From positions 1 to 64,000 of the forward strand of contig NZ_JYMR01000050.1 in assembly GCF_000938255.1 (NCBI RefSeq): 64,000 bases of DNA, in the 5' to 3' direction. The position numbers were made by a program, and so were the translations under genes. The number at the start of each line of letters is the position of its first letter. Position 1 is the first letter of the stretch. Shown piece by piece: positions 17,161 through 25,349 of this stretch. Under the pieces are notes generated by a model. That model was not told where the DNA came from and made no database searches. It saw nothing but the letters and a program-made list of their open reading frames with translations. This DNA is from Bradyrhizobium sp. LTSP849 (lineage in GTDB: Bacteria; Pseudomonadota; Alphaproteobacteria; Rhizobiales; Xanthobacteraceae).

Positions 17161-17613
17161 CTAGGTAGCTGCGGCGTACAAATGGGACGGATCGTAGGCG
17201 CTTAGTATCCTTGCAACGACAATCGATATGTTGTCGCGTCCGCCATTTGAGAGCGGATCGGATGCACAGTCTTCCACGCCTTTGGCGGCATCGATAACCG
17301 AAGCCACTTCGTCTTCACCGACCATGTCGGTCAATCCGTCGCTGCAAAGCAGGAGGGTCTCCCCGATCGTCAGCGGCCCGGTCGAGCCGAGGTGCGGCCA
17401 GATGCGGGTGTTTGCGACGCGCCCGCCGAGGGACTGGGTGATGAGGTGTGAAGACCGACGCGGGCCGGGTCCGCTCGTACCTATCGGTACGTCGTCGTGG
17501 CTCAGTCGGACAAGACCGGAAGACGAGTGACGATACAGCCGGCTGTCGCCGACGTTGAAATGAACGACACCCGCGCCGCTGACGGCAGAACCGACGATCG
17601 TCGTGCCATGCCT
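17161..17613 (-). pseudogene. PP2C-type protein phosphatase, 5'-truncated
   Basis: In frame to the stop at 17161 the minus strand encodes about 150 residues of a PPM phosphatase. The motifs are HGTTIVGSAVSG, VVHFNVGDSRLYR, then ETLLLCSDGLTDMVGEDEV and GGRDNISIVVARI. All core Asp motifs from the middle to the end are present. The N-terminal third (first metal-binding Asp) is missing and no start codon precedes the homology. The break coincides with the tRNA-His fragment at 17613-17662, so an integration event probably cut the gene. Intact relatives dephosphorylate Ser/Thr and often pair with forkhead or kinase proteins. Confidence 0.85.
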
Positions 17614-17662
17614 CTGGCTGTGGAACAGGAGGTCGGTGGTTCGAGCCCACCCAACTGTACCA
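17613..17662 (+). repeat. 3' fragment of tRNA-His(GTG): second attachment site
   Basis: The plus strand reads anticodon loop CTGTGGA (GTG anticodon at 17620-17622), ACAGG stem, AGGTC variable loop, T-arm GGTGG-TTCGAGC-CCACC (17635-17651), acceptor CAACTGT, discriminator A at 17659 and CCA. A73 in tRNA-His is specific to alphaproteobacteria. No D-arm or 5' acceptor strand precedes it, so it is a fragment and not a working tRNA. It marks an island end; by orientation the inserted DNA would lie to its left. Confidence 0.75.
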
Positions 17663-17663
17663 A

Positions 17664-18136
17664 TAAAATCAATAACTTATACCGTCATCGACGAAATGCT
17701 GCAATCGCCAGCTACCGCATAGCTACCACGGCAACCTCAAGATCGATCTGGTTCCAAAAACGTTCATTCGTAGTGATGGGGTGGGGCCCGTGACCTTCCA
17801 AGTGGCGCGGCGAAGTCTGCGGCTCTTAGCGTGAAGGGTGAGACCAAGCGGGAGCTGTGCAGCAGATAGCATGCTCCACGGCAGCAGGCGCGCCCCATGC
17901 CATTTTGGTCTCCGCAATCGCGCCGACCGGAAGCAAACCCTGCTCTAACTCGAAATCCGCGGGACGACTTGGGATCGCTGGGATGCTGGGCTCGTCAACG
18001 GATCGCGCCGGATGGAAACGCTCCAAAGCTAAGGACCAACGGTGGCGGAAACTGAGCCCCTGCCCGAGAGATCGACAGGGGCTTTCTCACAACCTAGGTC
18101 ATGTCGCCCCGGCGAAGTGACCAGATCGGCGAACTG
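17664..18136. other. Gene-free stretch beside the island boundary
   Basis: About 470 bp follow the tRNA-His fragment before the DUF3800 gene ends. The first 60 bases are clearly AT-rich (AATAAAATCAATAACTTATA); the rest has only short frames with no family resemblance. It may contain worn-down gene debris. Confidence 0.4.
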
Positions 18137-18889
18137 TCAGGAAGCCATGTTCTTTTGCGCCGAGGGCCCGGACTGATCCGTTATATTCTTTACGACCTCT
18201 TCGAGCGACTGAACTATCTGGCCCATGTTATGCTTCCCGATATGAACCGCGACGACTTTTGGCTTGAGGATCTGCCAGGGTTTTCGTTCTGGCTTGCCTG
18301 GTTCCTGAAATCGTTTGTAGGCCTCGTAGGCCAGAATATCCGCCGTCTGCAACGGCATCTGCTCAAGCTTGCCGCCAAACAGCAGTCTCATCGGTACCTT
18401 GTTTGGGTTCGCGTTCTTGCTGATGAAATCGAATGAAGCAGCGGCCTCTTTCTCGTAGCTGTTGTTCTCGTGAACAAACTTGAGAGCTTCTTTCTTGTTG
18501 GACTTCAGAAGTTCGAGCAACGACTGCACCAGCCAGTGAAAGCAGGTCGTGTATGGATTGCCGAGAGCCTTCAGCAGTTCTTCCTTGCCCTCGGTGGCTT
18601 CGCGAAACTCCTTTTTGTTGAGCGCGATCACCGCTCCGGCAATTTTGTTGCCCATGATGACCGGTAGAAGCGTCTTCACCAGTTCAGTGCGCTCATCGGG
18701 CGACCAGCCTTCGAATTCGCCCACGCGGTTCGCAGCATCAACGGCGTGGAAAACCTTGATAGGGCGTTTCGCCTTTTTCCATTCCCGCGACCATTCCCGC
18801 CAGGCTTTGGGCCGACCGGCGTAAGCAGCGACGGTTACGACATCCGCGTCACCATGGGTCCCGGATTCGTCGACATAGATCTTGATCAC
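18137..18889 (-). CDS. DUF3800 protein (RNase H-like fold)
   Basis: The 250-residue protein opens with VIKIYVDESGTHGDADVVTV, the YxDESG motif that defines DUF3800, and ends its core with LQTADILAYEAYKRFQE, where the conserved Asp supports a metal-dependent RNase H-like site. DUF3800 proteins are frequent in mobile islands and defence regions and are suspected nucleases. I chose the GTG at 18889 because homology starts there and it lies 10 bp after the upstream gene stops; the frame is open further but overlaps that gene. It forms a two-gene operon with the GIY-YIG protein. Confidence 0.85.
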   Translation of the reverse strand: MIKIYVDESGTHGDADVVTVAAYAGRPKAWREWSREWKKAKRPIKVFHAVDAANRVGEFEGWSPDERTELVKTLLPVIMGNKIAGAVIALNKKEFREATEGKEELLKALGNPYTTCFHWLVQSLLELLKSNKKEALKFVHENNSYEKEAAASFDFISKNANPNKVPMRLLFGGKLEQMPLQTADILAYEAYKRFQEPGKPERKPWQILKPKVVAVHIGKHNMGQIVQSLEEVVKNITDQSGPSAQKNMAS

Positions 18890-18899
18890 GGCAGTGCCC

Positions 18900-19745
18900 C
18901 TAGTTTGAGAGGAGGTGCCGTGAACGTCTGACCATCCTCCGCTGCAACGTGGACGCGTCCCCGGCGCGAACTTCAGATGATCCCGCCGAGGCAATGAACG
19001 TCTTGATGGCGTCCGTCAGCCGAAACCATTCGCGGCTGTAGCGAGCCGCTTCGAAGCGTGTGTGAAGCTCGCGTTCCAATGATCGCGTGCCTTCGATCGT
19101 CAGGTGGATAGTGGGCTCAACATGCGAGGCCGTCCGTAACGACTTCAACCGCCTCTCCAGGCACGTCGTAAAGCCGATTTTCACGAATTCCGGATTGTCG
19201 GTACTGATCAGGTAGACCACGGTTCCGGAGAACTTCACCTCGCTGCTGTAGATCTCATTGATGGTACGTCGGCACTGACGACGCACATCTTCGTCGAAGC
19301 AATCGGTTCGATCCGGACGTTCTTCTGGATAGCCATACGCGACACGGGCCGCCACCGTTGCCTGGCGAGCCAACGGTTGTGTCAAATCGCTCGCAAGACT
19401 TGCGTACGTGTTTCGCAATGCAGTGACAGTGGACACCACATCATCGATCGAATTGAGAGCTCGTTGCTTCAGGAGCTTGTCGTCAAATACTTGGGTATCG
19501 TCGCTGCATTCGGATTTCTCAAAAAGCTCCAGATCCATGTCGGTGGGATCAAACCGGGCATACAGCCATCGACGCGCTGTCTCATTTTTTGCCCTCGCCA
19601 GCAACGCCTTTGCCGCCGCCCTTGACATATTGCGCAGATCATCATCGTCGCAGAGGATGATCCAATCTTCCGGCAATGAAAGAGGGGCATCAAAGCGCTT
19701 CAGCCTGTCGGCCAATGCCTGGATCGCTTGCTCCTTTTCCAACAC
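18900..19745 (-). CDS. T5orf172 / GIY-YIG nuclease-like protein
   Basis: The 281-residue protein has an N-terminal helical, acidic region without recognisable domains. Its C-terminal module (residues 175-255) fits T5orf172/MUG113: GTVVYLISTDNPEFVKIGFT, LERRLKSLRTAS, then LERELHTRFEAARYSREWF. In the GIY-YIG fold the YLI and KIGFT strands hold the Tyr pair, and the Arg and Glu follow. It may be a DNA nuclease. The GTG start has GGAG seven bases upstream. It precedes the DUF3800 gene by 10 bp, so the two are probably made together, possibly as a small defence or mobile-DNA module. Confidence 0.8.
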   Translation of the reverse strand: MLEKEQAIQALADRLKRFDAPLSLPEDWIILCDDDDLRNMSRAAAKALLARAKNETARRWLYARFDPTDMDLELFEKSECSDDTQVFDDKLLKQRALNSIDDVVSTVTALRNTYASLASDLTQPLARQATVAARVAYGYPEERPDRTDCFDEDVRRQCRRTINEIYSSEVKFSGTVVYLISTDNPEFVKIGFTTCLERRLKSLRTASHVEPTIHLTIEGTRSLERELHTRFEAARYSREWFRLTDAIKTFIASAGSSEVRAGDASTLQRRMVRRSRHLLSN

Positions 19746-20069
19746 TTCCTAACTCCAACCGAGGGACCGAATCTCTTTTGGGTAGTAGCAGATTTTAGTC
19801 AATCTACAGGCTGGGAGCACTCCATGGAGCGTCCGCGAAACGTCTAGGCTGGGGATAAGGACGCCCAAGGCAAGGGCGGGACCAGCCGAGTGTGATTCGC
19901 GCCTGCTTGGCCTTGCCGTCTGAGTTGTTGCGATCCTACCCACAGGGATGGCTCGTCCGGGGGACGGCATCGTCGCGACGCGCCAGCCTTGGCCCCTCAT
20001 CGATATCGGTTCTCGGGCCGAGCCGCCGCACGGACGTTGCGGAACCCGGCCCTTCATTTCGCTAGGACT
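19746..20069. other. Intergenic stretch, no gene found
   Basis: This 324-bp gap precedes the GIY-YIG/DUF3800 operon. A weak inverted repeat (GGCAAGG near 19870 and CCTTGCC near 19912) is present. It should hold the operon promoter; no coding frame is convincing. Confidence 0.4.
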
Positions 20070-20672
20070 TCAGTCCTTTTTCGTGAACAGGGCCTGCATC
20101 GCCTTCACGGCAGGAGAGTCGAAGGCTTGCTTGATCATCTCCAGCTCCCGAGCTGAGGGCATCGCCAACTGGCGCGGCATCGAATCGAACATCACCTGCA
20201 AGCGAACCTGATCCGGGAGCGGGGCGAGGTGCTTCACTGCCTCGGTCGCCTTACGGTGCATCTCGATGGCGGGCCCGAAATCCTTTTCGTACCGTGCCAA
20301 TGCTGTTGCGCCTTGTTCGATGGCTCGGAGAAGGCCCTCCGGCGGGCGGTAGCCGCTACCGAATGCCACCAGGCCCTCGAAATTGGCGCTCGCGACCGGC
20401 CGCGAAGACTTGCGCTCGGCGCGCCAGCGCGCCTCGGCCAGCGTCTGCTCGCCGACCGTCTTCCATTTGGCCTGCCAGCGGGTCACGGTGGTCAGCCGTT
20501 GCCGATAGCCGGGTCCGGTGAATGCTCCGGTGTCGAAGATTGCCTTCATCGCGGTCATCGGTTTCAACGCCGGATTCGCGATCATCGCGTCGGCCACCTG
20601 CTCCAGCGCGATCTTGTCCAACTTCAAATCGGTGCCGACCGGCCGGCCACGTCGTTTCATGGCTTCGCTCAT
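20070..20672 (-). CDS. Hypothetical protein, possibly DNA-binding
   Basis: The 200-residue protein is basic at the start (MSEAMKRRGRPVGTDLKLDK), a GRP-type motif like an AT-hook. It continues with a helical region (LEQVADAMIANPALKPMTAMKAIFD, then YRQRLTTVTRWQAKWK) and a C-terminal helical part ending SARELEMIKQAFDSPAVKAMQALF. The middle section could be a helix-turn-helix, but I cannot assign a family. No neighbour is close enough to form an operon. Similar small basic proteins are common in rhizobial islands. Confidence 0.6.
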   Translation of the reverse strand: MSEAMKRRGRPVGTDLKLDKIALEQVADAMIANPALKPMTAMKAIFDTGAFTGPGYRQRLTTVTRWQAKWKTVGEQTLAEARWRAERKSSRPVASANFEGLVAFGSGYRPPEGLLRAIEQGATALARYEKDFGPAIEMHRKATEAVKHLAPLPDQVRLQVMFDSMPRQLAMPSARELEMIKQAFDSPAVKAMQALFTKKD

Positions 20673-21123
20673 GTGCAGGGGGACTCCTTCAACCCCAACG
20701 CCTATTTAGGTCGCGTGGCCCGATTCCGCTGCTGAGAAAAATTCCGTCGAAGCCAAGAATAATTGCAAACTGACCGAGAATAATTCGCCTTGAACGCGAA
20801 TCGGACCAATAATAATTCGGCAGTCCGGTTCGGGCCACCCGCGGCGCTGGAACGTGCGGCAAGGTCGCTGACGTCGGAGGTCTCCCTCGGGACCGGATGC
20901 CGGACGAGCAAAGATCACGGGACAATTCACTCCTAATTCTTGAAAAAATCGGCGAACGGCTCTAGATTCGGTTCAAGTCGCCTTCGTCGGCTAGGCCGCT
21001 GCCTTGGCAAAGGACTTTTGGTCCAACGACTACTCCTTCACTTAGCTCTCGCGTCCGATTCCCCTCATTCGGCCGATGAGACGAGCAGCGCGTCTTAACC
21101 CGGCCGAGATGAAGGACGCTCGC
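20673..21123. other. Divergent intergenic region
   Basis: About 450 bp lie between two divergent genes. The stretch 20745-20950 is AT-richer than its surroundings and holds repeated AATAATTC elements (AATAATTGC, AATAATTCGCC, AATAATTCGGC). These could be regulator sites or promoter parts. No gene found. Confidence 0.4.
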
Positions 21124-22230
21124 ATGTTCTCGACGCTCGAAGGCGCGAAGAAATTCGCGAAGAATCTCAAAACGTTGTTCGGCGACAGCGGGATCATTTT
21201 TCCGCTTAATCGCTGCCAGAAAGCCGCCGCGATCGCAGGCGGCTTTCGAGATTGGCACGACCTCAGCAGATCGTTGGCAGGCTCGGATCGACCTGTCGAT
21301 GCTGGCGCATTTCGCCGCAGACTGATCGCGTGTCTGCCCCAGCCATGCTGGATACCCACTTTGTTTTGGTTGGATGAGGGGAATCTGGAGACGGTGGACG
21401 GCGACGGACTCTCGCACGACTACTATCGCGCCGTCGTGCCCTACGTGTTGTCATCGTCCGTCATTCACCGAAGCAAATCCGCTCTGCTTCGGCCTGGCTC
21501 CGGACCCGGACAGCGGTTGCGGGAATCGATGGTCGTCTCTCTCTTGCTCGGAGGAAAAGGCGACAAAAGATTGATCCCGCAGCTCGAGCCGGACACCCTG
21601 GCGCTCGTCGTTTCCGGCGACATGGCAAGCCTTTTTGGCGACGATGCGGAGCATCCTCGGTTCGAGAAGGATTTTGCCTCCCTCGTGGCGGCCGGCATAT
21701 TCGAATACGAAGATGACATTCTGCGGGTCCTGCCTGCGGACAAGGACGAGGTCGCCGCGCACGCGGCCAAAGGGTTCACCGACCGCGCGCAGTATTTCGC
21801 TGGCGTCGGAGGCGACGAAGCGATCGAAGCGCTCGCCGTGGCGCTTTCCGCAACCGGAATCGAGCAGGCTACACGTGTGGCGGAAGCCGTCGTCGGCAAA
21901 GGTTCGGAGACGCACATCACGCCGTCGGGGCCCATTCTCGAGATGTTGTCCAAGCTCGCAGAGGATGGACAACTGATCGCCGTTTCCCGGGCTTGGCGCG
22001 TGTTTTCAATGATCCATCCAGAAAGTGCAAACTGCGTGCGCGAGTCAGTGCCGGCGAAGGTCTCGTCGCTCTATCTCGCCCGCAATCGCGGGATCGATGC
22101 CGGAAAGATGGTCGAGTGGATGTCGACGAGATCGGAATGGGCAGAAGAGGTGAAGGCCGCCCTGCACGATCCGGCGCGCTTCAAGAGCACCGTCGACGAG
22201 ATGGCCGACGCGATAGAGGCGACGCGCTAG
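21124..22230 (+). CDS. Hypothetical protein with glyoxalase-associated N-terminal domain
   Basis: The product has 368 residues from the ATG at 21124, which follows AAGGA. It opens with a helical motif (STLEGAKKFAKNLKTLF, QKAAAIAGGFRDWHDLSRSL) shared with the short N-terminal domain found in glyoxalase-superfamily-like and other proteins, where the GFRDWxxL helix is conserved. The remaining 300 residues match nothing I recognise. They include PSGPILEMLSKLAEDG and NRGIDAGKMVEWMSTRSEWAEEVK. Starts at 21109 and 21076 are possible. The reading frame continues 58 codons past the TAG stop (see 22231-22407). Confidence 0.65.
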   Translation: MFSTLEGAKKFAKNLKTLFGDSGIIFPLNRCQKAAAIAGGFRDWHDLSRSLAGSDRPVDAGAFRRRLIACLPQPCWIPTLFWLDEGNLETVDGDGLSHDYYRAVVPYVLSSSVIHRSKSALLRPGSGPGQRLRESMVVSLLLGGKGDKRLIPQLEPDTLALVVSGDMASLFGDDAEHPRFEKDFASLVAAGIFEYEDDILRVLPADKDEVAAHAAKGFTDRAQYFAGVGGDEAIEALAVALSATGIEQATRVAEAVVGKGSETHITPSGPILEMLSKLAEDGQLIAVSRAWRVFSMIHPESANCVRESVPAKVSSLYLARNRGIDAGKMVEWMSTRSEWAEEVKAALHDPARFKSTVDEMADAIEATR

Positions 22231-22407
22231 ACGCGGGTCTTGCGTCGTTATTCCCTGCTGTCGCATTTAAAGACCGTTCCGGGATCGACACCCGACAGCG
22301 TCGATGCGGCCGCCTTGGGATCGTGGATCGATGTCGTATTGCGGCTCGGTGAGGAGACGGGCCGGGCCGCGGTCACCTTCAACTATGTCGGCCGGCTGCT
22401 TGCCTAA
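22231..22407 (+). pseudogene. In-frame continuation after the TAG stop
   Basis: Directly after the amber stop of the preceding gene the same frame stays open for 58 codons to a TAA. It encodes TRVLRRYSLLSHLKTVPGS, then DAAALGSWIDVVLRLGEETG and RAAVTFNYVGRLLA. Codon use is GC-rich at third positions and the peptide looks protein-like, so the stop may be a recent nonsense change in a longer gene. Alternatively it is the tail of a different, mostly lost gene. The stretch from 22408 to 22577 shows nothing. Confidence 0.45.
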
Positions 22408-22577
22408 CTCCTGCGCGCTGCAGCGTACAAATCGGACGGACCGGAAGCGCTGTTGGCAAGCTCGTAGCCTGCCGTCCCCATGCTCACGTGGCCCCGTTGG
22501 GTCCAGCAGCTGGTACAAAAGCTCACTCTGGGAGATTGGATTGCGATCCCATGCTCTATGTCGAGCGAAGCTGCCCG

Positions 22578-24470
22578 CTATCGACTTTTCTTCTGAGGTA
22601 AGGACTTCGGCGCTTCGATTGGTGGTCCAGGTGGTTGCGGAGCCGGCAGGTTCAAATAAATACCGCACTCGGAACTTGGACATAAGGCTGCATTGACCAT
22701 CCGGCCTGCTATCGGATCCGCAGGAAAGAACCCGACTCCGTCTACGCGAGCTGGCGCAAGCGCCTGAAGTACATCGTTCAGCGTGAGGTCAGTGTAATAT
22801 TGCGTGCGTTGAAAATCGGTCGGTTTGCAGTCGATATAGCAGCCGTTGGTTACGAGGTAATTCTGTCGAAGCTGACCGACTAACGCGGCGAGTTTGTCAT
22901 CCTTCGCCGGAGGATCCGGGGCGCGTCGCCAAATCTGCATATCGTATTGGCCTAGCGGCCCCCAATTTTGATGAATCCGACAGGTCAGACCTAGAATATC
23001 TCCCGCGCTTTTCCGAAGCCGAAGGGCTCCCTGGCTCATAATATAATCCCCGACATAAGCGAGTAATGGCTCGCAGTGGAACGAATGCTTAAGTGGATCG
23101 TCCGTCGTATCAAGCGACTGCAAAGCCCCAAAATCTTGGAAGGTTGCCTCTTTGAGCGTCTTATTTGGACTCCCGATTGCGGAGCCTTTGACGATCAATT
23201 CAAAAGGCGGACGTATGGTTGCCTTGCAATCGGACGAATTCAGGTCATGAGATATTATGGTGGCCAAGACTGTGTCGCCCTGTACGGTACCGGAGACGAC
23301 TTGGGCAGGTTCTTTACTGGTGTGGATGATTGAGATGCGGCATCCATCCCTATCGAAAACCGAATTGAAAAGTGCACTCTGATTTGGCTCGCCCAAGACA
23401 GACTTCACAAAGTCCGTCCGCGTGAGCCCAAACGTGAGCTTTGAGGGGATAGTCTTATCCCACGGTTCTCTTCCCGGAGGCGGCACAGGTCGGAAGAGAA
23501 AGTAAACTGACGCTCCGATCGCAAGGATCGTTGCAACGCGAACAATCTTTGGAAAGGCAAAAACCGGCTGCGACCTTGCAATTGGAGGCAGGGGTTCCTT
23601 CACTAGACGATGTTCTGGAGGGACCGAATTCCCGAAGTTTACTTCCAGCTCCGCGCGAGGGTCCGGCGGCGGCGACTGTGAAGCGACACGTCCGATAAAG
23701 TCCTTAATGAGAAGATATTCGAGCGCGGATCGATCGACCGGTGTCGAGATATTAGTGTGGTTTTTGTCTAGTGGAGTAGCGGTTACTCCGTCAAGAACAG
23801 GGTCGGATGCACCAGGTGCTACGATGATACCAGCAGGAGTGTGCTGCGTCTCGTAAAATGCCAAATGTGATAAGCCTGTGGCTCTCCCCTTGGCCCAGTT
23901 GCGATAGTCATTGTTTAATTTTTCGAGAACGGGGTCATCGAGCTTCAAAGCCAAAGTCATGTCAGATGGCCAGGCTAGAAAGCTCAACTTCTCAAGGAGC
24001 GTAGCTTTCCCAGAGCCGGTATGCGGGGTCCCCATGAAAATGATGCCCCGCACGTGATCGAGCAGTGCTCCTGAGCTCGCGTCTTTCCGGTTCGCCAGAT
24101 CGAGCATGATCTGCTTAATGAGAAGTCCACCAAGGCTGTGAGCGATGAAGATCGTGGGTTTGCTTTGCAGGGATGTCTCCAACAGCAACCGTTGCAATAC
24201 ATTTGCTGCTCGTCGCTGGAATGGCATCGACGTTCCGATCCAATTTGAGATCGGAGCTTCATAGCTCAAAGTGAAAACTGCAATGTCCGCGAGGTCTTGC
24301 GCAAGCCAGAGAGGCCAGAAGGTGGGATCGGCAGATGCATCATTCATTCCGCTCCGCCACGTGTTATAGGCGTGCCCATTCAATCCGTGGACAAAAACCA
24401 CGTTGAGCGTGCTTCTGTCTGCGCTGGTTGCTCCGTCTTTCCAGGAAGCCAATTTGATGAGATTAGACAT
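22578..24470 (-). CDS. Alpha/beta-hydrolase (SERAC1/DUF676-like) with a central membrane segment
   Basis: The 630-residue protein has an N-terminal lipase-like domain: VVFVHGLNGHAYNTWRSG, the nucleophile elbow FIAHSLGGLLIK near residue 110, and MGTPHTGSGKAT. A proline-rich linker follows, then one transmembrane segment (VRVATILAIGASVYFLF, about 310-330) and a C-terminal domain of about 300 residues with several cysteines. The N-terminal domain resembles SERAC1-type hydrolases, which act on lipids or acyl chains. The C-terminal domain is unknown to me; its FGLTRTDFVKSVLGEPNQ start resembles accessory domains fused to such hydrolases in defence islands. It is a monocistronic, divergent neighbour of the ATPase pair. 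Confidence 0.75.
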   Translation of the reverse strand: MSNLIKLASWKDGATSADRSTLNVVFVHGLNGHAYNTWRSGMNDASADPTFWPLWLAQDLADIAVFTLSYEAPISNWIGTSMPFQRRAANVLQRLLLETSLQSKPTIFIAHSLGGLLIKQIMLDLANRKDASSGALLDHVRGIIFMGTPHTGSGKATLLEKLSFLAWPSDMTLALKLDDPVLEKLNNDYRNWAKGRATGLSHLAFYETQHTPAGIIVAPGASDPVLDGVTATPLDKNHTNISTPVDRSALEYLLIKDFIGRVASQSPPPDPRAELEVNFGNSVPPEHRLVKEPLPPIARSQPVFAFPKIVRVATILAIGASVYFLFRPVPPPGREPWDKTIPSKLTFGLTRTDFVKSVLGEPNQSALFNSVFDRDGCRISIIHTSKEPAQVVSGTVQGDTVLATIISHDLNSSDCKATIRPPFELIVKGSAIGSPNKTLKEATFQDFGALQSLDTTDDPLKHSFHCEPLLAYVGDYIMSQGALRLRKSAGDILGLTCRIHQNWGPLGQYDMQIWRRAPDPPAKDDKLAALVGQLRQNYLVTNGCYIDCKPTDFQRTQYYTDLTLNDVLQALAPARVDGVGFFPADPIAGRMVNAALCPSSECGIYLNLPAPQPPGPPIEAPKSLPQKKSR

Positions 24471-25103
24471 TGGATGGCTCGTCCAGCCCCAGTGCGCGCT
24501 ACTAACTTGCTCGAATTAGTCGATAAATGCTCATGAAGGTGCTTACCCCGGTAAGACCGGGAAGGTTTCATTTCTTAGGCAAAGCGCATTGTCCTTCGAC
24601 ACCTCTGTTCTCGAACATCGAAAATGCGAGCTGGGTAATCGGATCGCCTGAGAGAATGCTCATCGCCGGCACGAATCAGTGGGATGGAAGATCGCAAAGC
24701 ATAGCAAGATGAGTACACACAAGTACAAGTATTGCTCCTGCTTAGCCGCTTCGTCGCAAGCGGGATCCGAACCCGCGGCTGGTACCCTCGCTACCAGTTC
24801 GCAGGGAGAAGCTGGCTACTCGCAGTTTACGTCCGGCTTACCACGCTCACCCTCTACAGCTGCCCCGAGGTCGCGCCCCAAAGTGGCGACCGGCAGCGAC
24901 CTTGCTCGGGATCCGCATTCCGGATCTGGCGGTGCCGCTGGCTGGCGAGTCTGTTTCCGATCGAGGCGCTCGGCCTCCATGCCTGGCACGGGCTCCATCT
25001 CGTCCAAAGCTGCCGTACGGGCCTATGACAGCGGAAAGACGGGTGTGCTAGCAACTTCAGAATCGAGTAGATATTCGAAGGGGATAATACGCCGGGGGCT
25101 ATA
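24471..25103. other. Divergent intergenic region with a tRNA-like remnant
   Basis: This 633-bp gap separates the hydrolase from the small ATPase partner and should hold both promoters. At 24758-24777 the minus strand gives GCGGG-TTCGGAT-CCCGC, a perfect T-arm shape. A 6-bp stem with a 7-base loop (CTGGTA...TACCAG) lies next to it, but U33 and the CCA are missing, so this is at best a decayed tRNA-like piece. No protein gene is convincing. Confidence 0.4.
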
Positions 25104-25349
25104 ATGGCGAAGGACAAGCTAACTGCGTTCGACATCGATGACAATCAAACGGTCGATCAAAATATTTCTGCGTTCACGAGCGCACTCAAAACAATCGATG
25201 AATCTCTGGCAAGCGTCTTATCCACATCGCTTTCGAAGATCAGCCTAGAAATCCCATTCGATCAAGACGAACTGCTTGACGCATTGTACGCGGTGACCGC
25301 GCCCGTCGAGCCCGAACAACCTTCCTCCAGCGAAGGCGCCGCACAATGA
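25104..25349 (+). CDS. Small partner protein of the SMC-like ATPase
   Basis: The 81-residue acidic protein (MAKDKLTAFDIDDNQTVDQN at its start) has an amphipathic helical middle (SAFTSALKTIDESLASVL) and a disordered, Pro/Ser-rich end. Its stop overlaps the ATPase start (ATGA at 25346-25349), so the two are translationally coupled and made together. Size and linkage suggest a subunit or inhibitor of the ATPase. GGGGG precedes the ATG. I know no family for it. Confidence 0.7.
   Translation: MAKDKLTAFDIDDNQTVDQNISAFTSALKTIDESLASVLSTSLSKISLEIPFDQDELLDALYAVTAPVEPEQPSSSEGAAQ

Noticed and set aside
17613..17662. Functional tRNA-His gene
   Set aside because: No D-arm or 5' acceptor strand precedes the anticodon arm; the DNA there is phosphatase coding sequence.
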